A DNA stretch of 64,000 nt from Staphylococcus edaphicus (GCF_002614725.1 NZ_MRZN01000004.1:1-64000); one strand, 5' to 3'; positions 29,631 to 43,091 are shown, counted from the first letter of the stretch. Numbers and translations are program-made. The notes: generated by a model from the sequence alone, not told the origin.

Positions 29631-30435
29631 AATTTTTTTACCAGCCCTTCATAAGTTATAAAATGCGAATTTCCTAGCAAAGCGCGCTCCATTCTAATAG
29701 AAAAAGGTAAATCTAATCCAATTTCTGTTAGACCATCACCATCGTTAAAAACATCCTGTGGCATACCCGTTTGATAAACTTGTCCCTTATTTAATACAAC
29801 CAAATAATCTGCTTCTGTTGCCTCAGTTAAATCATGGGTTATGGATATGATTGTAACGTCTTTTTCTTCTTTTAATCGATGTATTAAACTTATCAGTTCA
29901 CTTCTACCAGCTGGTCTAACATTGATGTGGCTTCATCTAATATTATGACATCTGTATCAAGTGCAAGTACACCTGCGATAGCAACACGTTGTTTTTGACC
30001 ACCAGAGAGCGCTTGAGGTTCATAATCTGCTCTGTCTAACATTTCTACATCTTCTAATGCTTTTGGTACAATCGTCTGCATATCATCATATGAGACACTA
30101 TTATTTTCCAGACCAAAAGCAACATCAAATTCGACAGTTGATCCTACAAATTGGTTTTCTGGGTTTTGAAATACGATACCTATATGCTGTCTCAAATTAT
30201 CTAAATTTTGTTGATTGATAATTTGATCATAAAACTTGATACTTCCATCAATAGGTTTTTCAATTCCAACCATTAATTTTGCAATCGTCGATTTACCAGA
30301 GCCATTATGACCAACAATTGAAGTCCACTGCCCTTTTGGAATGCCAAAAGATACATCGTTTAACGCAAGTGGTTCATCACTATTATATTTAAATGTAACA
30401 TGATTAAATGTAATGATATCTTCTTGCGTTCCCAT
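29627..30435 (-). pseudogene. ecfA1: ecfA1, ECF transporter ATPase, interrupted by a one-base deletion
   Basis: Restoring one base gives a 269-aa EcfA1, the family's usual length. The intact first part (ATG at 30433-30435, GGAGG eight bases upstream) has Walker [10 protein letters not shown], signature [10 protein letters not shown] and Walker [13 protein letters not shown]. At 29913-29914 the codons for D-P-A-G-R read GAC CAG instead of GAC CCA: one C of a CCC run is missing. The frame then stops at 29893, giving about 180 residues without the rest of the D-loop or the switch histidine. The remaining ~90 codons (ITHDLTE onward, to GLVKKL) are undamaged in the other frame, ending at 29627. 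Either a very recent mutation or a sequencing error. Confidence 0.85.
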
Positions 30436-30635
30436 ATCCATAGCCTCCAAATAATTATAGCTTGCTTTTAATATACCTTGTCTATTTTACATGAAAAGAC
30501 GACCTAAAGAAAGTTTAGATCCGCAAACGATTGTATAAATTAAATTGCTCATTTGTTTTCAATTTATGCTAACTAAATCACTTTATGATTAAATGTTAAA
30601 ACATCATTTATTTTAATATGGCTTCGTAATTGAAT

Positions 30636-30672
30636 TTGGCCCCCTAAATCTCAGATGAATTTAGGGGGCCAA
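30636..30672. repeat. Perfect hairpin without T tract
   Basis: Arms TTGGCCCCCTAAAT (30636-30649) and ATTTAGGGGGCCAA (30659-30672), 14 bp perfect with a nine-base loop. Neither strand follows it with a T run, so it is not a simple terminator; it could be a 3' stabilising stem or an intergenic repeat. Confidence 0.75.
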
Positions 30673-30674
30673 TA

Positions 30675-30744
30675 TAAAAAAGCGCGCACCCCATCATAAT
30701 GTTTGAGTTCACGCTTTAAAGTTATTATTTAGTTTTGATGGGGT
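30675..30744 (-). terminator. Probable terminator of the S10-spc-alpha cluster (after rplQ)
   Basis: On the minus strand ACCCCATCA (30736-30744) can pair with TGATGGGGT (30688-30696), and alternatively AAAGCG (30712-30717) with CGCTTT (30679-30684), followed by six T. The two pairings compete, so the folded form is uncertain, but the T tract fits termination about 85 bases past rplQ. Confidence 0.55.
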
Positions 30745-30827
30745 ACTCTGAGCTAGACAATATTTGTATGTGGCAAACATTATCGTTGCACTCATTTGCT
30801 TTATATATAGTAGTACGCATATTTAAA

Positions 30828-31196
30828 TTAAACTAATTCTATAATTACTGATTCAGCACCGTCTCCACGACGAGGACCGACTTTAAGAATACGAGTATAA
30901 CCGCCTTGACGTTCTGTATAACGTTCAGCAACTTCACCAAATAATTTTTGTAATGCAGTCTGAACTGTTTCATCTTCATTCAAGATTTCAACATTACGTA
31001 AAGTTTTAGCTGCTTGACGACGTGAAGCTAAATCGCCTTTTTTACCTAAAGTGATTAATTTTTCAACAACACTACGTAATTCTTTTGCACGCGCTTCTGT
31101 TGTTTCTACACGCTCACTAACGATAAGTGAAGTAGCTAAATCACGTAACATAGCTTTACGTTGATCAGAAGTACGACCTAATTTTCTGTAACCCAT
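30828..31196 (-). CDS. rplQ: 50S ribosomal protein L17
   Basis: 122 aa, begins [20 protein letters not shown] and ends [12 protein letters not shown] as usual. Last gene of the ribosomal cluster, 18 bases after rpoA. Confidence 0.98.
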
Positions 31197-31214
31197 GAGT
31201 TAACCTCCTTTATA

Positions 31215-32159
31215 TTAATCTTCTTTTCTTAAACCTAAACCTAGGTCTTCAAGTTTATACTTAACTTCTTCTAAAGATTTACGACCTAAATTACGCACTT
31301 TCATCATGTCTGCTTCAGATTTATCAGCTAATTCTTGAACAGAGTTGATACCTGCACGTTTTAAGCAATTGTAAGAACGTACTGATAAGTCTAATTCTTC
31401 AATAGACATTTCAAGTACTTTTTCTTTTTGATCTTCTTCTTTTTCAATCATGATTTCAGCATTTTGAGCTTCATCAGTTAATCCAACGAAGATATTCAAG
31501 TGTTCAGTTAAGATTTTTGCAGCTAATGAAACTGACTCTTGTGGTGTGATTGAACCATTTGTCCAAACATCCAATGTCAATTTATCAAAATCACTACTTT
31601 GACCCACACGTGTGTTTTCTACTGTGTAGTTAACACGTTCAACTGGAGAATAAAGTGAGTCCACTGGAATTACACCAATTGGTAAATCACTAGTTTTGTT
31701 TTGTTCTGCTAATGCGTAACCTCTACCCTTATTAGCAACTAGACGGATTTTTAAATGTCCACCTTTAGAAACTGTTGCAATTTTAATCTCAGGATTTAAA
31801 ATCTCTACATCACTATCATGAGTAATGTCACTCGCAGTTACATCGCCTTCATCTTTAACATCAATCTCTAAAGTTTTGTCTTCTTCCGAATAGATCTTTA
31901 ATGCTAGTTTTTTGATGTTCATAATAATAGTAGAAACATCTTCAACGACATTATCTATTGCTGAGAATTCGTGTAATACACCTTCGATTTCAATGTACTT
32001 AACGGCTGCACCTGGTAATGAAGATAGTAGGATACGACGTAAGGAGTTTCCTAGTGTAGTACCGTAGCCACGTTCTAGTGGTTCAACAACGAACTTACCG
32101 AATTTAGCATCATCACTAATTTCAATTGTTTCAATTCTAGGTTTTTCGATTTCAATCAT
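31215..32159 (-). CDS. rpoA: RNA polymerase subunit alpha
   Basis: 314 aa. The N-terminal dimerisation domain (about 1-228, with [15 protein letters not shown]) and the C-terminal domain (about 245-314, with [11 protein letters not shown] and [10 protein letters not shown]) that contacts UP elements and activators are both complete. Gap of 75 bases after rpsK, the widest in the alpha part of the cluster. Confidence 0.98.
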   Translation of the reverse strand: MIEIEKPRIETIEISDDAKFGKFVVEPLERGYGTTLGNSLRRILLSSLPGAAVKYIEIEGVLHEFSAIDNVVEDVSTIIMNIKKLALKIYSEEDKTLEIDVKDEGDVTASDITHDSDVEILNPEIKIATVSKGGHLKIRLVANKGRGYALAEQNKTSDLPIGVIPVDSLYSPVERVNYTVENTRVGQSSDFDKLTLDVWTNGSITPQESVSLAAKILTEHLNIFVGLTDEAQNAEIMIEKEEDQKEKVLEMSIEELDLSVRSYNCLKRAGINSVQELADKSEADMMKVRNLGRKSLEEVKYKLEDLGLGLRKED

Positions 32160-32234
32160 TTACAAATATCCTCCTTGTTTACGTCGATTGATTTTTACTG
32201 TATTTCTCAGTGACCTGCGACAATAACAATAAAA

Positions 32235-32624
32235 TTATACGCGACGACGTTTTGGTGGACGACAACCATTATGTGGTACTGGAGTAACGTCACGGATTGC
32301 AGTTACTTCTAAACCAGCTGATTGTAATGCACGGATTGCTGATTCACGACCAGGACCAGGGCCTTTTACAGTAACTTCAACAGATTTCAAGCCATGTTCC
32401 ATAGCTGATTTTGAAGCAGTTTCTGATGCCATTTGAGCTGCAAATGGTGTTGATTTTTTAGAACCTTTAAATCCTAATGCACCTGCTGATGACCATGATA
32501 ACGCATTACCAAATTCATCAGTAATAGTTACGATTGTATTATTGAATGTTGAACGGATGTGAGCTACACCATTTTCAATATTCTTTTTCACTCTACGTTT
32601 ACGAGATACTTGTTTACGTGCCAT
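32235..32624 (-). CDS. rpsK: 30S ribosomal protein S11
   Basis: 129 aa; [20 protein letters not shown] and the C-terminal [13 protein letters not shown] are the family signatures. Binds 16S platform rRNA near the mRNA exit. 23 bases after rpsM. Confidence 0.98.
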   Translation of the reverse strand: MARKQVSRKRRVKKNIENGVAHIRSTFNNTIVTITDEFGNALSWSSAGALGFKGSKKSTPFAAQMASETASKSAMEHGLKSVEVTVKGPGPGRESAIRALQSAGLEVTAIRDVTPVPHNGCRPPKRRRV

Positions 32625-32647
32625 TTAAATTTTGCCTCCTTTACCTA

Positions 32648-33013
32648 TTATTTTTTCTTGTTAGCTACAGTTTTAACTGGGCCTTTACGAGTACGAGCAT
32701 TGTTTTTCGTTTTTTGTCCGCGAACTGGTAATCCACGACGGTGACGGATACCACGGTATGATGAGATTTCCATTAAACGTTTAATGTTTAAGTTTTGCTC
32801 ACGACGTAAGTCACCTTCTACTTTATAGTTGTCAACTACTTCACGGATACGACCTAATTCATCATCAGTTAAGTCTTTAACGCGTGTTTCTGGTGATACG
32901 TTAGCTTCTTCAGCAATTTTGTTAGCTGTAGTAGTACCGATACCGTACACATAAGTTAATGAAATAACAATACGTTTTTCACGTGGAATATCTACTCCTG
33001 CAATACGTGCCAT
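32648..33013 (-). CDS. rpsM: 30S ribosomal protein S13
   Basis: 121 aa; start [20 protein letters not shown], helix-two-turn-helix core and basic tail that reaches the P-site tRNA (ends TVANKKK). Located at the head of the 30S subunit, contacting L5. Confidence 0.98.
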   Translation of the reverse strand: MARIAGVDIPREKRIVISLTYVYGIGTTTANKIAEEANVSPETRVKDLTDDELGRIREVVDNYKVEGDLRREQNLNIKRLMEISSYRGIRHRRGLPVRGQKTKNNARTRKGPVKTVANKKK

Positions 33014-33034
33014 AATTATTTACACCTCTCTTTA

Positions 33035-33160
<126 letters not shown>

Positions 33161-33179
33161 CTATATTATGGAGTGACGA

Positions 33180-33398
33180 TTATTTATAACGATACGTAAT
33201 TCTTCCGCGTGTTAAATCATACGGAGACATTTCTACTGTTACTTTGTCGCCAGGTAGAATACGAATATAATTCATTCTGATTTTACCACTTACGTGAGCT
33301 AAAATCTCATGACCATTTTCTAATTCTACTTTAAACATTGCATTTGGTAAAGTATCTAATACAGTACCTTCTAATTCAATTACATCTTGTTTAGCCAT
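33180..33398 (-). CDS. infA: Translation initiation factor IF-1
   Basis: 72 aa, single S1/OB fold ([20 protein letters not shown] start, [13 protein letters not shown] end), the usual full length. Binds the ribosomal A site during initiation. Separated from adk by 172 bases, by far the largest gap in the cluster, which may hold an internal promoter; an inverted repeat TTGTTAA/TTAACAA lies there at 33473-33491. Confidence 0.98.
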
Positions 33399-33570
33399 TA
33401 ATTAACTTCCCCCTTTATGAAATAGTTGGTTATCGTCAAAAAATCAACTCTAACCATACGAGTCTATAAGTGTTGTTAATCAGTTTAACAAATATAATGA
33501 ATTACGTAATCGCATTGTCACTCTTATTTAATTATACCTTTAGCATTACATAGACCGTACAAAGTTGATC

Positions 33571-35530
<1,960 letters not shown>

Positions 35531-35531
<1 letters not shown>

Positions 35532-35971
35532 TAGATCACCTCGTGTGCTCCGCCTTTTCCATCAATAGCTTCTGCTGCAGATGCAGAGAATTTGCTAGCT
35601 TTAACTGTTAGTTTTTTATCAAGAGAACCGTTACCTAGTATTTTGATACCAGATTTTTCACTCTTAACTACACCAGATTCTACTAATAAAGCAGGAGTTA
35701 CTTCAGTACCATCTTCAAATTTATTAAGTTGGTCTAAGTTAACAATAGCATATTCTTTACGATTAATGTTAGTAAAACCTCGTTTTGGTAAGCGACGGAA
35801 TAATGGTAATTGTCCACCTTCGAAGCCTGGTCTTACACTACCACCTGAACGCGCTTTTTGTCCTTTTTGTCCACGGCCACTAGTTTTACCGTTACCAGTA
35901 GCAGCACCACGTCCAACGCGGTTACGAACTTTACGAGAACCTTCTGCTGGTTTTAACTCATGTAATTTCAT
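35531..35971 (-). CDS. rplO: 50S ribosomal protein L15
   Basis: 146 aa; glycine/arginine-rich N-terminal extension ([19 protein letters not shown]) that threads into the 23S core, then the globular domain ending in [10 protein letters not shown]. Confidence 0.98.
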
Positions 35972-35989
35972 TTCGGCACCTCCTTAAAA

Positions 35990-36169
35990 TTATTTTTCTT
36001 CTACTGTCACTAAGTGACTTACTTTGTTGATTTGCCCACGAATAGCAGGGTTATCTTCAACAACTACTGAAGAGTTTGTTTTTTTCAAACCTAAAGCTTC
36101 AACAGTTTTACGTTGTGTTTCTGGACGACCTATAACACTACGAGTGAGGGTAATTTGTAATTTAGCCAT
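35990..36169 (-). CDS. rpmD: 50S ribosomal protein L30
   Basis: 59 aa, begins [20 protein letters not shown] and ends HLVTVEEK; ferredoxin-like fold of normal length. Eighteen bases before rplO and 16 after rpsE. Confidence 0.97.
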   Translation of the reverse strand: MAKLQITLTRSVIGRPETQRKTVEALGLKKTNSSVVVEDNPAIRGQINKVSHLVTVEEK

Positions 36170-36185
36170 AACTTATTTTCCCTCC

Positions 36186-36683
36186 TTAATTATATAATTC
36201 TTCTACTGATTTGCCACGTAATTTCGCAACTTCTTCAGCATTTTTAAGGTTTTTTAATCCATTGATTGTAGCACGAACCATGTTAATTGGTGTATTTGAA
36301 CCTAAAGATTTACTTAAGATATCAGTGATACCTGCTAATTCTAATACCGCACGAACAGGGCCACCTGCAATAACACCAGTACCTGGTGCAGCTGGTTTCA
36401 TAAATACACTGCCTGAACTGAAACGTCCAGTAATTGTGTGAGGAGTAGTACCTTCAACACGTGGAACAACAACTAAATCTTTTTTAGCTGCTTCAACTGC
36501 TTTTTTGATTGCTTCTGGTACCTCTTGTGCTTTACCAGTACCGAAACCAACGCGACCGTTCTTATCTCCAACTACAACTAATGCAGTGAAACGGAAACGA
36601 CGACCACCTTTTACAACTTTCGCAACACGGTTAATTGTAACAACGCGTTCTTCAAATTCTTTCGCTTCTTCTCTACGAGCCAT
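36186..36683 (-). CDS. rpsE: 30S ribosomal protein S5
   Basis: 165 aa; N-terminal dsRBD-like domain with the loop [18 protein letters not shown] involved in decoding fidelity and spectinomycin binding, C-terminal S5 domain with [11 protein letters not shown]. Typical spectinomycin-resistance changes in the KGGRR loop are not seen. Confidence 0.98.
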   Translation of the reverse strand: MARREEAKEFEERVVTINRVAKVVKGGRRFRFTALVVVGDKNGRVGFGTGKAQEVPEAIKKAVEAAKKDLVVVPRVEGTTPHTITGRFSSGSVFMKPAAPGTGVIAGGPVRAVLELAGITDILSKSLGSNTPINMVRATINGLKNLKNAEEVAKLRGKSVEELYN

Positions 36684-36703
36684 GTAAATGTCCCTCCTTT
36701 AAA

Positions 36704-37066
36704 TTAAAATTCTAAACCATTTTCACGAGCTGCATCTGCTAAGGCTTTAACACGGCCATGGTATAAATATCCTCCACGGTCAAATACAATTGTTTTAACG
36801 CCTTTTTCGCTAGCTCTTTTTGCTACAGTTTCGCCAACTTTAGCTGATAATTCAACTTTAGATCCAGATTCATTTGCTAAATCTTTTTCTTGTGTAGAAG
36901 CTTGTGCTAAAGTTTTACCATTTACGTCATCTATAACTTGTGCATAGATGTGTTTGTTAGAACGATAGATGTTCAAACGTGGTTTTTCAGCTGTGCCGGC
37001 TAATTTATTACGTACACGTGCATGTCTTTTAAGACGCACTTTGTTTTTATCAATTTTGCTGATCAT
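36704..37066 (-). CDS. rplR: 50S ribosomal protein L18
   Basis: 120 aa; basic N-terminus and C-terminal [20 protein letters not shown] motif. Binds 5S rRNA with L5 and L25. Confidence 0.98.
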   Translation of the reverse strand: MISKIDKNKVRLKRHARVRNKLAGTAEKPRLNIYRSNKHIYAQVIDDVNGKTLAQASTQEKDLANESGSKVELSAKVGETVAKRASEKGVKTIVFDRGGYLYHGRVKALADAARENGLEF

Positions 37067-37097
37067 CTTATTACTCCTTTCTTCTGAAAGTTATTTA

Positions 37098-37634
37098 TTA
37101 TTTACCAGTTTTACCTTCTTTACGGCGAACGTATTCACCTTGGTAACGAATTCCTTTACCTTTATAAGGTTCTGGAGGTCTTACTGAACGAATGTTAGAA
37201 GCGATTGCCCCAACTTGTTCTTTTGAAATACCAGCAACAGTTACTGTTGTGTTTTTCTCAACACCGAAAGTAATACCGTCATCAGCTTTGATTTCAACTG
37301 GGTGAGAGTAACCAACGTTTAAGATTAAATCACTACCTTGCATTTGAGCACGGTAACCAACACCAACAAGTTCAAGTGTTTTTTGGTATCCTTCTTTAAC
37401 ACCTTGTATCATGTTATTGATTAAAGCACGAGTTGTACCATGTACTGTTCTATCATCTTTAGAATCAGTTGGTCTTACAACTTCTAAAGTGCCTTCATCT
37501 TGTTTATATGTCATTCTTTCATTCATTGTTCTTGATAATTCACCTTTAGGACCTTTAACAGTGATTGTGTTACCTTCAACACTTACTGTTACGTCGCTAG
37601 GGATGTCAATAATTTTTTTACCAACACGACTCAT
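37098..37634 (-). CDS. rplF: 50S ribosomal protein L6
   Basis: 178 aa with the two repeated L6 domains (1-82 and 83-178) and the C-terminal signature [14 protein letters not shown]. Lies near the sarcin-ricin loop and factor-binding centre. Confidence 0.98.
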   Translation of the reverse strand: MSRVGKKIIDIPSDVTVSVEGNTITVKGPKGELSRTMNERMTYKQDEGTLEVVRPTDSKDDRTVHGTTRALINNMIQGVKEGYQKTLELVGVGYRAQMQGSDLILNVGYSHPVEIKADDGITFGVEKNTTVTVAGISKEQVGAIASNIRSVRPPEPYKGKGIRYQGEYVRRKEGKTGK

Positions 37635-37661
37635 GTTATCGCACCTCCTTATTATTTATTA

Positions 37662-38060
37662 TTACCAAATGTAACCTAAAATTTCTCCACCGATATTACG
37701 TTTTCTAGCTTCTTTGTCAGTAACAACACCTTCTGAAGTAGAAACTAATGCAATACCTAAACCGTTAAGTACTTTAGGTACTTCGTTAGCTTTAGCATAT
37801 ACACGTAAACCAGGTTTTGAAATACGTTTTAAACCAGTGATAACACGTTCATTGTTTTGACCATATTTAAGGAATAAACGGATAACCCCTTGTTTATCGT
37901 CTTCAACGTATTCTACGTTTTTAATGAAACCTTCACTTTTTAAAATTTCAGCAATTTCTTTTTTAATGTTTGAAGCAGGTAATTCTAATTTATCGTGACG
38001 CACCATGTTTGCGTTTCTTACACGAGTTAGCATATCTGCAATTGGATCGTTGATTGTCAT
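37662..38060 (-). CDS. rpsH: 30S ribosomal protein S8
   Basis: 132 aa; [20 protein letters not shown] start, C-terminal [20 protein letters not shown] signature. Central-domain assembly protein. Confidence 0.98.
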   Translation of the reverse strand: MTINDPIADMLTRVRNANMVRHDKLELPASNIKKEIAEILKSEGFIKNVEYVEDDKQGVIRLFLKYGQNNERVITGLKRISKPGLRVYAKANEVPKVLNGLGIALVSTSEGVVTDKEARKRNIGGEILGYIW

Positions 38061-38091
38061 TGATTGTTGCCTCCTTTCAGACTATTTTCTA

Positions 38092-38277
38092 TTACCAGCT
38101 AGCTTTACGAACGCCAGGGATTTGGCCTTTATAAGCTAATTCACGGAAACAAATACGGCATAATTTAAATTTACGATATACAGAATGTGGACGACCACAG
38201 CGTTCACAACGAGTATATTCACGTACTTGGAACTTTTGTTTTTTTTGTTGCTTAGCAACCATTGAAGTTTTAGCCAC
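38092..38277 (-). CDS. rpsN: 30S ribosomal protein S14, zinc form
   Basis: 61 aa, the short zinc-binding (C+) type: Cys24, Cys27, Cys40 and Cys43 coordinate zinc. Ends [12 protein letters not shown] longer zinc-free S14 is usually encoded elsewhere in staphylococci, not in this window. Confidence 0.97.
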   Translation of the reverse strand: MAKTSMVAKQQKKQKFQVREYTRCERCGRPHSVYRKFKLCRICFRELAYKGQIPGVRKASW

Positions 38278-38298
38278 TTAATTAGCCTCCTTTAGAGA

Positions 38299-38838
38299 TT
38301 ATTTGTGAAATGGCATACCGAATTGTGATAACAATTCACGAGCTTCCTCGTCAGTGTTAGCAGTCGTTACGATAACGATATCCATTCCTCGTACTTTATT
38401 TACTCGGTCATAGTCAATTTCTGGGAAAATTAATTGTTCTTTAACACCTAAAGTGTAGTTACCTCTACCATCGAATGCAGTTTTAGATACACCTTGGAAG
38501 TCACGTACACGTGGAAGTGATACAGCAATTAATTTATCTAAAAAGTCATACATTCTTTCGCCACGAAGTGTTACTTTCGCACCGATAGGCATACCTTCAC
38601 GTAAACGGAATGTTGCTACTGATTTTTTAGCTTTTGTAATTAATGGTTTTTGACCAGTGATAGCTTGTAATTCTTCTACAGCATCATCTAATACTTTAGT
38701 ATTTTGTACAGCGTCACCGACACCCATATTTACAACGATTTTTTCTATTTTTGGAACTTCCATTACTGAACTGTAGTCAAATTGCTTAACTAAGTTTTGA
38801 GTAACTTCAGAGTTGAATTTTTCTTTTAAACGGTTCAC
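38299..38838 (-). CDS. rplE: 50S ribosomal protein L5
   Basis: 179 aa with a GTG start at 38836-38838, eight bases after AGGAGGA; a six-residue longer frame lacks a site. [20 protein letters not shown] and the FPEIDYD segment are typical. Binds 5S rRNA. Confidence 0.97.
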   Translation of the reverse strand: MNRLKEKFNSEVTQNLVKQFDYSSVMEVPKIEKIVVNMGVGDAVQNTKVLDDAVEELQAITGQKPLITKAKKSVATFRLREGMPIGAKVTLRGERMYDFLDKLIAVSLPRVRDFQGVSKTAFDGRGNYTLGVKEQLIFPEIDYDRVNKVRGMDIVIVTTANTDEEARELLSQFGMPFHK

Positions 38839-38863
38839 AGTGGATCCTCCTTTCAATTAATTA

Positions 38864-39181
38864 TTAATTATTAGATTTAATTTCTTCGCCTGATTTTTTA
38901 GCGATACGAACTTTTTTACCATCTACGAATTTGTAACCTACGCGTGTCGGTTCATTCGATTTAGGGTCTAATAACTGTACATTAGAAACATGGATTGCTG
39001 CCTCTGTTTCTAAGATTCCACCTTCAGGATTAAATTGAGTTGGTTTTTGGTGCTTTTTAATTACATTGACACCTTCCACAACGACACGGTCTTTTTTAGG
39101 CTCAGTTGAAACAACTTTACCTTCTTTACCTTTGTCTTTACCTGCGATAACTTTTACGTTGTCACCTTTTTTGATATGCAT
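38864..39181 (-). CDS. rplX: 50S ribosomal protein L24
   Basis: 105 aa; KOW motif near the N-terminus ([15 protein letters not shown]). ATG at 39179-39181 is preferred, since AAGGAGG then has normal spacing. Early assembly protein. Confidence 0.97.
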   Translation of the reverse strand: MHIKKGDNVKVIAGKDKGKEGKVVSTEPKKDRVVVEGVNVIKKHQKPTQFNPEGGILETEAAIHVSNVQLLDPKSNEPTRVGYKFVDGKKVRIAKKSGEEIKSNN

Positions 39182-39222
39182 GTGTGGCACCTCCTTAAAT
39201 TTATATATTTATAAATGTTTTA

Positions 39223-39594
<372 letters not shown>

Positions 39595-39622
39595 TTAAAC
39601 CTCCTTTATCTTCACTATTTAA

Positions 39623-39886
39623 TTAAATAATTACTGATTCTTCAACAATTTCTACCAAACGGAAACGTTTAGTTGCTGATAAAGGACGTGTCTCTTGAAT
39701 TTTAACTGTGTCCCCTAATTTAGCTGAGTTGTTTTCATCATGAGTTTTGTATTTTTTAGAGTATTTTACTCGTTTACCATATAACTTGTGTGTTTTGTAT
39801 GTTTCAACAAGTACAGTTATCGTTTTATCCATTTTATCGGAAACGACTCTACCTACATAAACTTTACGATCATTTCTTTCGCTCAC
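39623..39886 (-). CDS. rpsQ: 30S ribosomal protein S17
   Basis: 87 aa with a GTG start (39884-39886), GAGGAGG eight bases upstream. OB fold; [20 protein letters not shown] is conserved. An in-frame ATG seven codons earlier overlaps the RBS region and is unlikely. Confidence 0.96.
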
Positions 39887-39912
39887 TTTAGTAACCTCCT
39901 CTTTCAATTGAA

Positions 39913-40122
39913 TTATTGATTCGCTTTACCTTGTTCAATTTCTCTTTCACGAGCAACAGTTTTTAGACGTGCAATCGTTTTTCTTACTGTGCGAATACGT
40001 GCAGTTTCCTCTAATTGACCTGTAGCTAACTGAAAGCGTAGGTTAAAAAGCTCTTCTTTTGAAGATTTGATTTGTTCTTCGATTTCTGAAGTGGTTAAGT
40101 CTCTAATTTCCTTAGCTTTCAT
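39913..40122 (-). CDS. rpmC: 50S ribosomal protein L29
   Basis: 69 aa, begins [20 protein letters not shown], two-helix hairpin. Its ATG lies inside the end of rplP (11-base overlap), so translation is coupled. Sits at the peptide exit, where trigger factor and SRP bind. Confidence 0.97.
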   Translation of the reverse strand: MKAKEIRDLTTSEIEEQIKSSKEELFNLRFQLATGQLEETARIRTVRKTIARLKTVAREREIEQGKANQ

Positions 40123-40546
40123 TTGTTTCACCACCCAATTCTTCACGTTTTACAAACTTAGTTTTAACTGGAAGTTTGTGACTTGCTAAACGTAATGCTT
40201 CACGCGCAACTTCTTCGTTAACGCCTGCGACTTCAAATAAAATTCTACCTGGTTTTGCTACTGCAATCCAACCTTCTACTGCACCTTTACCAGCACCCAT
40301 ACGTACTTCTAAAGGTTTTTGAGTATAAGGTGTGTGTGGGAAGATTTTAATCCAAACTTTCCCGCCACGTTTCATAAAACGAGTCATTGCAATACGAGCT
40401 GATTCGATTTGACGAGATGTAATCCAAGAAGTTGTAGTTGCTTGTAAACCATACTCACCAAATGTTACATAGTTACCGCCTTTAGAACGACCAGTAGTTT
40501 TAGGACGATGTTGACGACGATATTTTACACGTTTTGGTAGTAACAT
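40112..40546 (-). CDS. rplP: 50S ribosomal protein L16
   Basis: 144 aa; [20 protein letters not shown] start and [19 protein letters not shown] signature. Close to the A-site tRNA elbow. Two bases after rpsC. Confidence 0.98.
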   Translation of the reverse strand: MLLPKRVKYRRQHRPKTTGRSKGGNYVTFGEYGLQATTTSWITSRQIESARIAMTRFMKRGGKVWIKIFPHTPYTQKPLEVRMGAGKGAVEGWIAVAKPGRILFEVAGVNEEVAREALRLASHKLPVKTKFVKREELGGETNES

Positions 40547-40548
40547 TA

Positions 40549-41202
40549 TTATTTTCCTCCTTCACTAGTGTTCTTAGTAGGAAGAACTTCTCCACGATAA
40601 ATCCATACTTTGACACCTAATTTACCGTAAGTAGTGTCAGCTTCTGCATGTGCATAACCAATGTCGGCACGTAGCGTATGAAGTGGAACCGTTCCTTCTG
40701 AATATTGTTCAGCACGAGCGATGTCAGCTCCGCCTAAACGACCTGAAACTTGTGTTTTGATACCTTTGGCACCAATTTTCATTGCTCTTGTAATTGCTTG
40801 TTTTTGTACACGACGGAATGAAGCACGGTTTTCTAATTGGCGTGCAATATTCTCAGCAACTAATTTTGCATCTAAATCAACTTTTTTGATTTCGATTACG
40901 TTAATGTGTACTTTTTTATTTGTTAATGAGTTTAATTTGTTACGTAATTTTTCAATTTCTGAACCGCCTTTACCGATTACCATACCTGGTTTACCAGTAT
41001 GAATAGCGATGTTGATACGATTAGCAGCACGTTCGATTTCAACGTGAGAAACTGATGCTTCTTTTAATGCGTTATCAATAAACTTACGGATTTTTAAATC
41101 TTCGTGTAATAATGATGCGAAGTCTTTTTCTGCGTACCATTTAGCTTCCCAATCACGGATAATACCAACACGAAGTCCGATTGGATTAATTTTTTGACCC
41201 AC
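40549..41202 (-). CDS. rpsC: 30S ribosomal protein S3
   Basis: 217 aa; N-terminal KH type-2 domain with [15 protein letters not shown]-terminal S3 domain with [17 protein letters not shown]. Part of the mRNA entry helicase site. Confidence 0.98.
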   Translation of the reverse strand: MGQKINPIGLRVGIIRDWEAKWYAEKDFASLLHEDLKIRKFIDNALKEASVSHVEIERAANRINIAIHTGKPGMVIGKGGSEIEKLRNKLNSLTNKKVHINVIEIKKVDLDAKLVAENIARQLENRASFRRVQKQAITRAMKIGAKGIKTQVSGRLGGADIARAEQYSEGTVPLHTLRADIGYAHAEADTTYGKLGVKVWIYRGEVLPTKNTSEGGK

Positions 41203-41226
41203 AGTGTTCCCTCCTTAAAAAATATA

Positions 41227-41580
41227 TTAAGCTTCTTTAGCTTCTTCTTTACCGTCACTTACGACGATTGTAATGTGGCTTGTACGTTTGTTAATCGCAC
41301 TTGCACGACCCTGTGCACGTGGACGGAAACGTTTTAATGTTGGTCCTTCATTAGCATATGCTTCTTTAACTATTAATTCATCAGTGTTCATGTCATAGTT
41401 ATGTTCAGCATTAGCTAAAGCGGACATTAATAATTTTTCAACTACTGGTGATGAAGCTTTGTTTTTTAATTTTAAAATCGCAATAGCTTCTCCAGCGCTT
41501 TTGCCTCTAATTAGATCTAATACTAATCTAACTTTACGAGGTGCGATTCTTATTGTTTTAGCAACCGCTTTTGCTTCCAT
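41227..41580 (-). CDS. rplV: 50S ribosomal protein L22
   Basis: 117 aa; the beta-hairpin that lines the exit tunnel appears as [19 protein letters not shown]. No insertion or duplication of the macrolide-resistance type is seen in that loop. Confidence 0.98.
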
Positions 41581-41608
41581 TCGAATTTCCTCCTCTACCT
41601 GTTAGAAA

Positions 41609-41887
41609 TTATCTTCTAGTTTTTTTGTCGTCTGCAGCGTGTCCTTTAAAAGTACGAGTTGGTGCGAATTCTCCTAATTTATGACCAACCATATCTTCTG
41701 TTACGAATACAGGCACATGTTTACGTCCATCATATACAGCGAATGTATGTCCGATAAAATCAGGGAAAATAGTTGAACGACGTGACCAAGTTTTAATTAC
41801 TTGTTTTTTCTCGCTTCCGCTTTGAGCCTCAACTTTTTTCTTTAGATGATCGTCAGCGAAAGGTCCTTTTTTAATACTACGAGCCAT
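41609..41887 (-). CDS. rpsS: 30S ribosomal protein S19
   Basis: 92 aa; [20 protein letters not shown] start and [16 protein letters not shown]. Complexes with S13 in the 30S head. Confidence 0.98.
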   Translation of the reverse strand: MARSIKKGPFADDHLKKKVEAQSGSEKKQVIKTWSRRSTIFPDFIGHTFAVYDGRKHVPVFVTEDMVGHKLGEFAPTRTFKGHAADDKKTRR

Positions 41888-41951
41888 AGTGGCGCCTCCC
41901 TTCTTATTGTGTGCGTGCAGCTATTAAGCCGCACACGCAAATAAGTTATTT

Positions 41952-42785
41952 TTATTTTTTCTTACGTCCACGAACGATAAGTTTGTCTGAAGATTTTTTA
42001 CCACGACGAGTTTTCTTACCAAGCGTAGGTTTACCCCAAGGTGACATTGGAGATGGTCTACCGATAGGTGCACGACCTTCACCACCACCGTGAGGGTGAT
42101 CGTTAGGGTTCATTACAGAACCACGAACTGTTGGGCGAATGCCTTTCCATCTAGAACGTCCTGCTTTACCAACATTTACAAGTTCATGTTGGATGTTACC
42201 AACTTGACCAATAGTAGCACGGCAAGTTGAAAGAATCATACGTACTTCGCCAGATCTTAATCTGATTAATACATATTTACCTTCTTTACCAAGTACTTGT
42301 GCACTAGCACCAGCTGAACGAGCAATTTGTCCACCTTTACCAGGTTTTAACTCGATGTTGTGGATTACTGTACCTACTGGAATGAATTGTAATGGTAATG
42401 CATTACCTACTTTAATATCTGCTTCTTCACCGCTTTCAAGAACTTGTCCTACTTTTAAGTTTTTAGGAGCAATGATGTAGCGTTTTTCACCATCAGCATA
42501 AACTAGTAATGCAATGTTTGCTGAACGGTTTGGATCATATTGAATTGAATCAACTTTAGCGTTGATGCCATCTTTATTACGTTTGAAGTCAATAACACGG
42601 TATTGACGTTTGTGTCCTCCACCGTGGTGGCGAACTGTCAATTTACCTTGGTTATTTCGTCCCGCTTTTTTCGGTAGCGGTTGTAATAATGACTTTTCAG
42701 GTGTAGTTTTTGTGATTTCTGCGAAATCTAAACTAGTCATATTACGACGACCATTAGTAATTGGCTTATATTTTTTTAGAGCCAT
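41952..42785 (-). CDS. rplB: 50S ribosomal protein L2
   Basis: 277 aa; the conserved [17 protein letters not shown] loop near residue 230 includes the histidine linked to peptidyl transfer. The 64-base gap before it (toward rpsS) is the largest in this part. Full length. Confidence 0.98.
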   Translation of the reverse strand: MALKKYKPITNGRRNMTSLDFAEITKTTPEKSLLQPLPKKAGRNNQGKLTVRHHGGGHKRQYRVIDFKRNKDGINAKVDSIQYDPNRSANIALLVYADGEKRYIIAPKNLKVGQVLESGEEADIKVGNALPLQFIPVGTVIHNIELKPGKGGQIARSAGASAQVLGKEGKYVLIRLRSGEVRMILSTCRATIGQVGNIQHELVNVGKAGRSRWKGIRPTVRGSVMNPNDHPHGGGEGRAPIGRPSPMSPWGKPTLGKKTRRGKKSSDKLIVRGRKKK

Positions 42786-42815
42786 TGTCGTTTACCTCCT
42801 TATTGGTAATGTTTT

Positions 42816-43091
42816 TTAGTTAAAAAGATCGATAGATCCTTCTTTTAATTTAACGATTGCTACGCGTCTTTTGTTTGTATAGCCTTGGTAACGGCCCATA
42901 CGTTTTTTCTTTGGTTTGTAGTTAATGATGTTCACATTATCTACTTTTACATCAAAGATTTCTTCAACAGCGATTTTAACTTGTGTTTTATTAGCACGAG
43001 TATCTACGTCGAATGTATATTTGTCTTCTGCCATAGCAGCTGAAGATTTTTCAGTGATTACGGGGCGCTTAAGAACGTCTCTTGCTTCCAT
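42816..43091 (-). CDS. rplW: 50S ribosomal protein L23
   Basis: 91 aa; docks trigger factor at the exit tunnel. Its ATG shares one base with the rplD stop codon (43091). Confidence 0.98.
   Translation of the reverse strand: MEARDVLKRPVITEKSSAAMAEDKYTFDVDTRANKTQVKIAVEEIFDVKVDNVNIINYKPKKKRMGRYQGYTNKRRVAIVKLKEGSIDLFN

Larger units (their letters stand above)
30436..30827. other. Intergenic region between ecfA1 and rplQ; no gene
   Basis: 392 bases without a supported ORF. It holds a perfect 14-bp hairpin (30636-30672) and the probable rplQ terminator (30675-30744). The AT-rich part near ecfA1 should contain that operon's promoter; a TATAAT is seen on the minus strand near 30455-30460 but no well-spaced -35. 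Confidence 0.6.

Noticed and set aside
36186-36683. Spectinomycin-resistance change in S5, and macrolide or linezolid changes in L22/L4/L3
   Set aside because: The relevant loops read as the usual sequences by eye; no insertion, deletion or recognised substitution was found.
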